Below, one piece after another: positions 58,001 through 64,000 of a stretch of DNA of 64,000 nt (the stretch's first letter is position 1; each line of letters opens with the position of its first letter). The position numbers and the translations under genes are program-made. Below the pieces are notes generated by a model. It was not told the origin of the DNA. It saw only the letters and a program-made list of their open reading frames with translations, and made no database searches. This DNA is from Strigamia acuminata. Its lineage: Eukaryota; Arthropoda; Chilopoda; Geophilomorpha; Linotaeniidae. Location: NCBI GenBank assembly GCA_949358305.1, contig OX442317.1, positions 5,026,186 to 5,090,185 on the forward strand. The letters are read 5' to 3'.

Positions 58001-61000
58001 TTTAATTTAAATAATACTGCTTTTCAGATGAATTGATTTTTATTTCTCTGTATTTTGTAAACCAAAGTATTTTTTTTTGCTTAAATATTAATGCAATGTG
58101 ATTTTGTTAAGGTTAGGAAATGTCATTGCAAAGCTAAATCGAATCCAAGTGGACAAAAAAGTAGCATTAGAGATGGTATTCTGACATTTGTTGCTTGAAA
58201 GCAATCAAGGAGAAGACCAAAATTGGGATTTGGTATTCGGGTAAAGAGATAGCGGTACTGAAAACTCAAAATACGACATTGCAAAACAAATATCACCCAT
58301 AAAAGTATATTTTACAATTGAAAAAATGTATTTCAAAAGGCGTTCTCGCAAAACCCAGTGCATATCAAAATGCGTTGCAATTTAATTTCAATGTGTTTTT
58401 GAACCATAGGGGTCAGGCAAGTCTTTTCTTTAAAGTACTGAGTTTTGTACTACAAGTGGACAAGCCATAATTAACATCATTTATTTGTTGTTTGGTACTT
58501 TTGGAGATGTCGCTATCGCCAACGATCGATCAATGCAAATCAAATCGAGCTGAAAGCATTTTCGGTTGTTTGCGTTGTTCACGATTTATTTCTCGCGGTA
58601 AAAACTTTCAAAGTGGAGTGAAAGTGAACTTAGCTTTGGCTTTTAATCGCCAATGTCGCCCATGGGAATTTGCGATACTCAAATGAAAATTTGAGCACTT
58701 TTTTCAAGTCAACCTTTGCGCAATAAGAAAAACGCAACTTTGTTATAAATCGACCTCATGTTTCTTCTGATTAGAACGAAGAAACTTTACATTGAGGCCA
58801 CACACAGGCTGCTTATAATATTGTCGGTCCAGGGGTTCAATGAAAACAATTTTTTTTCTTTTCTATTTTTTTAAGACAGTTTAAAGTTATCACGTACGAT
58901 TTAACCGTATCGGATTTTACGAGGCCCTTTTGTATAATAAATTCAGGTAAAAGGCAAACACTTTTTTTACTACTTGAATTTCTAAGAAATTGTCTATTTT
59001 CGTATTAACCAAATGTTTCTCAGGCAATAAAATTTCGAAAATCACATTCTTCACGACCTTAAAAGTCAAACTAAGCAAAGCAAACATTGATGAATGCAAA
59101 ATGGAGAAAAAAATGGTTCTTAACCTTTTCGGAGTCCGGCAACCCTTAGATTCCCAAAATATTTTCTCCCTTAAAAAATGTCTTGGGAAAAAAAATACCT
59201 GATGATATCAGACATACTCGAATGTAACCAAAATAATCTTCAAGTCTGTAAATTAAATAATAATGTATGAATAAATGACCGGCTCTGACGTCGGTTTTTC
59301 GGGCTCCAGACCAAGGCATGCGCCCCACACTTTCAAATTTCTAAGAAAATTTGATCTTATGTATTTAATGTTTGTGCAGTAATGTAATAACTTAATAACA
59401 ATTGGAGCTTTTCTCATATTGTAGTGACACCTAAACTCTATTCCAAAAAGTAATTGAAATACTCCCATTGGTTGGTTGGTGCTCTAGTTCAGTTGTGTAT
59501 TGAATATGATGCTGTTTTCAGATTCCAGTAGACTTGTGCGAAGATTTTCAATGCATTTATACTGGTGTTATGAATCTCCCAACCAATGGGAGTATTTCAA
59601 TTACTTTTTGGAATAGAGTTTATGTTTATGTTTAATAAAATTCTTCTTCTTTGCGGGTCGCAAAATCTTCGGCCGGCCCTGCATTAATATTGCTACGCGT
59701 ACGGACCGTTCTGAGCAACGGCCGATCCTTTACGGGTAATTCGGCTTATAATTCGACCTTAAATTGCTAAATAATTTCGTTACTCGTAAAGTGATGTTTT
59801 GTAATGGGCCTAATCTTTGGTGCTTTATTTTGAGTTGCACAAGAGTTTCATGCCACTGAAGTCCCATTTTAATGGAAAGATAGAGAATATAGAGTGATTT
59901 CAAGTGTAATTCCTCCTTTCCTAAACCTATTAAGTAAGCGGAGAAAGCAAATCCTTGTGTTGGGCAAACTTTTAAATTAACTAATGGTGATTGGTTTAAC
60001 GCTTTAATGGTGAAAGCTGTCAGGAAATGGGGGAATTTAAAGCGAGACAAGTGAAAAAAGAATTGTATGACAGTTGGATCAGGAATTAATGGTCCGATTT
60101 TAGTTTGCAATTACTTTTGCTTGTTTTCGTGGTAAAAATTGAATGTTGAACGAAGGGTTAGTGTTGTGGGTGGTTGCAAAAAAAGGTGATGGATTCGGAT
60201 TACTTGACTACGGCGTTTGAAATGGAGAGATTTGTTTTGCTTGTTAATGTGGAATTTGGTGGGAATATTCTTTTACATTATAATTTAATTGGAAGCGATA
60301 AAATTTCCAGATTTTTTTGAAAGTAAAAATAAAATCTTTTTTTTGTTTTTATTTTATTTTTATTTTTATTAAAACATTTGTTGGCTTTATAAGTGTCATT
60401 ATATTAGCAAAAATCAATTTTTTTTTTACTTTATTTAATTCTTATGACAAGTAAAGTTTATCTTTCGTCCCCCTAGAGCTTCACTGCACTTCACCGGAAA
60501 GTTGTACTTGGCGGTGAAGTGCAGCAAAGCTCTAGGGAGACAAAAGATAAACAATAAAAACAAAATGTCCAGATTTTCTGGTTGTTTTAGGTTGTTATCA
60601 CTGCTGTATAAAAAAATAATAATCAACCGCAGTTTCTTTGAACTGCAAAACTCAAATTCGAAAAAAAGAAGTAAATTTTGTTTCTATATTTTTTTATATT
60701 AGGATATACGTGTTTGCTCCAAAATGTAGGGGAATAAGTGCCAAAAGAGGAATTGATCCTCCTGGAAGACAACAACCCAATCAGAAGTTGGATATAAATG
60801 CTGATCCATACGCTCCATATGAGTACAACCCAACTGATTATTCTTGGGACGACAGAGTTGCTGACAACAATTATGGATCTAGGGTAAACATTTTTATGTC
60901 CCTTCCTGCAATTGTTTTAGCATGAACCAAGGATAACATGGACACGTATCCGTATGTTATTTCCTATTGATTCGTTGTTTTGTGCGCTGATTGGATGACA

Positions 61001-62300
61001 GCAATCACGTGTCATGCATCGCTTGCCAACTAAGCATGTTTGTTATCTATTGTCATCCCAGAATACGGTATGGCTATATTTTTGTGACGTCATCGGTGGC
61101 AAAACGTGTTATCCTCGGTTCATCTCGGTACGTAGCGGCTAAATAATAATAATAGTAATAACCACTAGAGTGGCGCTGCACAATACAGAAATGTGATGAG
61201 ATATAATTAAATAATCATAATAGAGAGTTTGCGGGATGCATTTTTCCCTTACAGTTAAAGACTATACGGTATAAAAATAGTGTAAGAGAAAAATGATAAA
61301 TTAAGTTTTTGCGGGTTGCACTTTTCCCTTATCACCATACTATTTCAGCCAACTACTGACAGTTAGTAATTTTTAGGCCTAAAAATTTAATTTGGGGGCG
61401 TAAATGTGCAAATTTCTGCATAAAATTCCATTATTACGCCTATAATGTATGGTTTAGGGCCTAAAATTCAATTTTGGGCCTCACTTATCATTCAATCTAC
61501 GTACCTATGACTAATGTGTTTGATCGGGACAACAAAATAATCGCCATTTGCAATGGGCGAAGCTAACAATTTAGTGTTCTCAATTCTGATTGGCTGCGCT
61601 ATATTTTAATTTAGTGTTGAAAACGATACACTAAAGATTTTTCCCTTACGATATGGCACTAAAATAGTGTAACGTGGCACAAAATAAGGGAAAAATGCAT
61701 CCCGCAAACTCTTTAATCATAATTACTGCTTTTTGTCGCTCGCTAATTTAATATTTTTTTCTTTTTTTTTTTATAAAATAAAAATTGCTTGACTAATATG
61801 TTTTGCTTTTGTCTATGTCCAGATTTCAGCCGATTTTGTCGCTCCAATCTTTGACTCTTCTTCTCCTCCAACTCGATTTAAAAACTCAGATGATCGCGAT
61901 CAGGTAGCGAAGATTTAAAAAATATTTAGTTTTATGGGGGGGTCCGCAGTATATAACACAAATTGTTGAATTTAGCATGAAATTAAGGCGCCACGCGGTG
62001 TTAATTGGGCATTTAGGGGCTGAAATCACTTCCTAACTGGAATTTTCCCTCGTGTGTACGAGATGAGCTTTTACATTTCAATTAACACCATTTAGTTGTG
62101 TTTGTAACAGCCTTTTAACTATCTAGTAAAATTATAATTAAACTTGTTGGTTGTCTTCTCTCTCGGGTATTGCGGCTTTCCTAATTTGCTGCAAAGGGAA
62201 AACGAAACTGACGGTTTGTTTATTTCGTATTTTTCAGGGTCGATTTCTTAGAGCGCTGGTGAAAATGTACTTTGACCAGAGACAAGATTCTGATGATTAA
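50915..62300 (+). CDS. Elevenin neuropeptide precursor
   Basis: Four coding exons: 50915-51006, 60703-60883, 61823-61903, 62238-62300; 138 residues. A strong signal peptide ([20 protein letters not shown]) ends near SHS. The mature peptide follows at once: [17 protein letters not shown] then Lys-Arg, with two cysteines eight residues apart and the CRxYVFAPxCRG core that I recall as the elevenin signature of insects and molluscs. After the KR cleavage site comes a Pro/Asp/Tyr-rich spacer and a C-terminal stretch ([12 protein letters not shown]) of unknown role. In insects elevenin acts through a G-protein receptor and has been linked to cuticle pigmentation (established, not shown here). Intron 1 splits the peptide after its first Cys (AG/G of Arg) and is 9.7 kb, holding a copia element on the opposite strand. 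Confidence 0.88.
51720..52003. repeat. TE-like remnant followed by an ATT microsatellite
   Basis: The motif ACAGGGTGAGTCAAAAGT at about 51711 resembles termini of common arthropod elements; no matching second end was found. A trinucleotide ATT array runs about 51948-52003. Confidence 0.4.
52549..52729 (-). repeat. Copia 3' LTR
   Basis: Right-hand LTR of the element in transcript sense; ends in TG...CA as usual. Confidence 0.95.
52730..52740 (-). other. Copia polypurine tract
   Basis: On the minus strand AAGGGGGGATT lies directly before the 3' LTR, the expected plus-strand primer. Confidence 0.8.
52817..57244 (-). CDS. Copia Gag-Pol polyprotein
   Basis: One uninterrupted frame of 1475 codons in an element of copia domain order. 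Gag-like N-terminal part (about 1-200), two CCHC zinc knuckles near residues 222-275 ([28 protein letters not shown]), aspartic protease [13 protein letters not shown] near 330, pre-integrase [10 protein letters not shown], integrase with [16 protein letters not shown] and the Glu in [10 protein letters not shown], an acidic repeat-rich linker, reverse transcriptase with [11 protein letters not shown] and [10 protein letters not shown], and RNase H with TDASW and [13 protein letters not shown]. Integrase before reverse transcriptase distinguishes copia from gypsy. All catalytic acids are present. Gag and Pol are in one frame with no frameshift, as is normal for copia itself. GC content is clearly higher than in the flanking intron. 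Confidence 0.96.
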   Translation of the reverse strand: MAEEPKGANANRVPPLDETNYIIWSTLMEAVLDSKGLWEPVIRKDEPNPQPAAAWLKWKRLNATALSLIMTTLSPDQVGLHVGTKKAKVLWNDLAVHHGGNVQHRQVDIGHELTSAKMGRNELVGEYINRIVAISKRSAAAGRPIAESEVMYYLVHGLTNKYASIAETFQAQRDMRLIDLRRTLEVRERWATDKAKDGPVFNEEGAYKARARGGKRDKNVKCYECGKMGHFAKDCRSKRPGEAVARSTKGNDGCFNCGKPGHFARDCRSKTASGHDTQRGRNTANYAKQEEQGKEHGQYFYARTDRTYAFHTKHSTSSLGPLEWLLDSGATVHMTSHREFLTNFKPEEGVVHLAEDQVSSKSTGKGMVTLWSKLPTGNVKLEMGNVVHVPKLRENLISVYELAQRGFRVIFDDSRAIVTNKQNMILATAQKRDRMYVLDATTCVHNEEIDAYVVKKAPTSHNQTDGEPKRLERVLWHRRLGHASNQKLEQVRDGKLVLGVNFGPEKLPPCRACVEGRQPRKAFKRITGLSTKRPLELWHADLSGPLAWGYDGSYYALVIVDDFTKYVYFSAIREKSDAFEEIEKHRAREERSTGLKLEKIRTDNGGEFFNERSKETWLKCGIKHERTVPFSPQSNGVVERYNRTIVEKTRTMLKWSLLPDGFWPEAMATAVYLINRTPTSANPKTTPYEARFNRKPSGVHLRVFGCAAYRHVPKHTRKKLDPVSKPGIMVGYSMCRRAYRIFDENENRIVEARDVYFIEDARTAKIQKESKKLTTEDCTDKQAVFPTLSGGESDQSDHEDRGQPDEADDNDEAEVWETADEDEDSTVGDDEIEDAHINTHDETDDETENDGDETENDGENENEPESEPEPEVEEAARQPVVIPPAPPIGLRERGPGRPTRQEAAMKEQRRIEQNERREQELRHRGVRRSERLRRRDAACVAHKKRRRWDAVCLARMKRKARLITPTSYQEAISCPDAKMWRAAMDKEMQSMRMHRVWHLEKPTEDKKPIKCKWIYKIKLNLDGSVSKYKARLVAVGYSQKPGEDYDRTFAPVMKLESLRLLLAIAAKKRLRLRQYDVETAYLYGLLDKVIHMTQPEGYEEEGAEDYVCVLDKSLYGLKQSGRCWNKELDEKLKKMGLTQLKGDPCIYIWIKDKQYFALGVFVDDIIAIGSTDQLIEAKMAQLSKYFKLDDMGEPNHILGMRITVGKHGIRLTQEEYANKILKRHEMTGCKGKKSPMATDQDLDNHSKSPPVDQKQYQEMLGSVMYLMLGTRPDLAYAVSKLGTYSSNPKEMHLTALRRVLKYISGTTHYGLFYDRVRKPLELFTDASWSVGKDAKSHSGYLTLYGGSIISWKAKKQRLVTMSSCEAEVVALSEGVRELKWLRGLIAELQMETTQYGLDVFCDNRSTILISEETGQHDRTKHILRKYMFARDEVELNNIKLNFVPSEQMLADPLTKPLSGNKIDDFVNLLKMRKKA
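57439..57449 (-). other. Copia primer-binding site (initiator tRNA-Met)
   Basis: Minus-strand TGGTAGCAGAG, two bases inside the 5' LTR, is complementary to the 3' end of initiator tRNA-Met (CTCTGCTACCA). Confidence 0.85.
57452..57632 (-). repeat. Copia 5' LTR
   Basis: Left-hand LTR in transcript sense, same sequence as the other LTR. Confidence 0.95.
57638..59431. other. Elevenin intron 1, right part
   Basis: AT-rich intron sequence with short non-significant frames. Nothing else could be supported. Confidence 0.4.
59432..59622. repeat. 44-bp perfect inverted repeat
   Basis: Arms 59432-59475 and 59579-59622 (outer end TAAACTCTATTCCAAAAAGT, inner end CCCATTGGTTGG) are exact complements around a 103-nt loop. 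Could be a foldback element or a transcribed hairpin within the elevenin intron. Confidence 0.9.
60456..60552 (+). ncRNA. Pre-miRNA-like hairpin (candidate)
   Basis: Two 41-nt arms (60456-60496, 60512-60552) differ at only four positions, with a 15-nt loop; 97 nt in all. Size, loop and scattered mismatches fit a microRNA precursor, but a short foldback transposon would look the same. It lies about 150 nt upstream of elevenin exon 2, in the sense-strand intron. No known microRNA was recognised. Confidence 0.35.
61224..61712. mobile_element. MITE-like element in elevenin intron 2
   Basis: Terminal inverted repeats of about 28 bp: left starts AGAGTTTGCGGGATGCATTT and the right end is its complement, followed by internal diverged copies (GCGGGTTGCACTTTTCCCTT) and AAAATAGTGTAA blocks facing inward. 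No clear target duplication was identified and there is no reading frame. Confidence 0.75.
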
Positions 62301-63514
62301 TTAATTTGAAGAAGAAAAAAAAAATGTGAAAAGAAATGATGATGATGATAATAAAAAAAAAATTAATAATATTTAATAATTATTTTTGGGTATTTATGGA
62401 ATTAAATTTTGTTTTTGGGTGATTTTGAAAAATTAAAAAAAAAATAAATAATAATTTACTGTAATATATATAAAATGTTTAATGTAAATTTTTCTTTTTC
62501 TTATTTAATAATTTTTAATTTGTAGCTTGCAGTCAGTGAATTACATAAAAGTGGTTTTAAACGATTTAATACAATAGTTTTAACGGAATTATTTATATAT
62601 TTTTATTTTTTTATTAATTAATTAATTAATGTACTTTTTTGATCGTTTTAGTTTTGTAATTATTTTTATTGAGCTGATTTTTTGGTGAAATTTCTTTTTT
62701 TCCTTTTCATTTTTCCATTAAATTTAGATCGACGAAAGTTTCAAAATCAATTGATAAGTTTCACGAAATATTTATAAAGTTTTCAGTTTATCACTTCGAA
62801 AAAAATTGATAAATTCGAGGAATTATGCCAGAGCTGAAATCCAATAAAGATAATGTGTAATTTCACTAATTCCCAATCAAATTTTGGTAAATTTTACCAA
62901 GAAATTTCACCAAAAAATCCTAGGATTATTTATTTTTTTGTACATAAACTAAGTTGTAGCCTCTAGTTGAAGTCTAGTCTGGTTTTATTGTTTTCAACAA
63001 AGAAAAATTCACAATTTTCCCACAGGAAATAATACCGAGATTACCGATACAGTCAAACGACTATACTTTTGTTTTGCTTTGCTTTGCTCCAGCAATACGT
63101 TGAAGATATCTCGACGTAGACAAACTATCTGCCGTTATCTGCCAGTTTGGTAGGCCCCAGAGAGGGGAGAAAGCTGCTAGTTATACAAGAGGTTTCTGGA
63201 TATCTGAATCCCTTTTCCCACCGGGCGCCACAAAGGCACAAATGGTCGGACAGGCGCCGAGTACGAAATTGAGTTTAGCGCTGAAGGTGTAGCGACACGA
63301 ATGTATAATTTTTAATAATCTGGTGGGAAATGGTACGTGGTTTTCAAAAATCTTAATAGTTTGACGATTTCTCGTCTCGTTTTAAAGATATTTCGTAGTT
63401 TGTGAGCTGATGCTGCGCAGTCAGCCATTTTCAATGACGTCACGCGCATTTATGACGTCATCTCTGATGTTTCTTTATTGAAAAAATTTTGTTGTGATTG
63501 TGAATGATGGTGTT
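62301..63514. other. Elevenin 3' UTR and spacer
   Basis: Polyadenylation-like AATAAA within 60 nt of the stop (about 62350). Then AT-rich spacer with an ATTA run near 62613-62630. The part from 63040 is more GC-rich but shows no feature. Confidence 0.4.
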
Positions 63515-64000
63515 TTATTTCTGGGCTGGCCGAGAAGTTAATCTGAATTTGTGGCAAAACCGAAGGACAGAGTTCTGTTGGATCTGTAGAAACCTCGCTG
63601 TCGTGCCTGGTTTTAGTCGGATGACATTCCCCGGGAACTTAACGTATTCTATCCGCACGTCGTCCAATGAGGTACCTGCAACATGTGCTCAAATTTAATT
63701 GTCGAATGGTAATTATTTTTATTATTTTTATTTTTACTTTCTTTGGTTAATAGCCAATCAATCAGCAATTTAAGATCTTCGTCCCAACCGATTAAAAATC
63801 GATATATAAAGTGGCCCCATAACGGTGGACGAGCGTTTGGATTAAATACTCGAACACAAACTTGAACGTAATGATTTGGGTAACCAGCATCACCTTCAGT
63901 CCTTGATTTAATTTTAAAAAATTAATAGTTTTTAATTTAAGAAATACAACCCAACAGTTTCGTCTTTCTGACACCAGACGGCAAGTGCGTTTAGCACCGG
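63515..64000 (-). CDS. 3' exons of an unidentified gene (partial)
   Basis: Three exon pieces on the minus strand: from beyond the window to 63975, then 63901-63738, then 63675-63515, ending in TAA. The phases fit (donor in a Trp codon, then phase 1). The product ends VRVFNPNARPPLWGHFIY, then GWDEDLKLLIDWLLTKES, then RIEYVKFPGNVIRLKPGTTA and FRLTSRPAQK. The long frames, GC content and consistent phases support a real gene, but I recognise no family. The first donor (CTG/GTGTCA) is the weakest point. No membrane segment is seen in this part. Confidence 0.5.

Overview
This is an AT-rich animal nuclear window, almost certainly from an insect and probably a beetle. Genes are split by many short introns (mostly 45-70 nt). 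The proteins are insect-like: elevenin neuropeptide, a Mlp60A-type single-LIM muscle protein, and small knottins that resemble the beetle peptides Alo-3 and psacotheasin. DNA transposons and a copia LTR element are scattered through it. The species call is an inference from protein flavour and gene structure.

Layout, left to right. 0-1 kb: a dead third copy of a knottin gene, split by a MITE. 1.1-2.0 kb: a five-exon gene for an unrecognised secreted cysteine protein. 3.3-4.1 kb: a frameshifted EGF-repeat pseudogene. 4.9-9.7 kb (minus): a complete 22-exon RPGRIP1L cilia transition-zone gene. 9.5-14.9 kb: a tandem array in which each unit carries a copy of RPGRIP1L exon 1 plus, in two units, an expressed-looking knottin gene on the opposite strand; a 21-bp minisatellite lies between units. 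14.9-15.6 kb (minus): a truncated RPGRIP1L paralogue ending in a hydrophobic tail. 15.9-18.6 kb: ZDHHC17/HIP14 palmitoyltransferase. 20.7-25.9 kb (minus): AP-2 alpha-adaptin, with one AT-AC (U12-type) and one GC-AG intron. 27.4-30.2 kb: Mlp60A with a TATA box and an intronic MEF2 site. 30.7-33.1 kb (minus): gamma-butyrobetaine dioxygenase. 34.5-35.4 kb: an unrecognised basic protein. 35.9-40.6 kb (minus): a DENND2-type Rab exchange factor. 41.3-42.1 kb: RpL27A. 42.4-43.3 kb (minus): Skp1. 46.5-48.2 kb: a TATA promoter and an orphan first coding exon. 50.4-62.3 kb: the elevenin precursor gene, whose 9.7-kb first intron holds a young, apparently intact copia element (52.5-57.6 kb, antisense). 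63.5-64 kb (minus): the last exons of an unidentified gene running off the window.

Most genes here are unrelated housekeeping or tissue genes. The unusual part is the first 16 kb. There a cilia gene promoter and first exon and an antisense knottin gene have been co-amplified; the knottin signal exon, intron and flanks stay almost identical while the mature peptide exon has diverged sharply.

Exon maps were built by hand from splice signals, reading phase and recall of protein families. Phases close exactly for RPGRIP1L, ZDHHC17, AP-2 alpha, the dioxygenase, DENND2, RpL27A, Skp1, elevenin, both knottins and the secreted protein. Functional names rest on remembered family sequences; no search was run.
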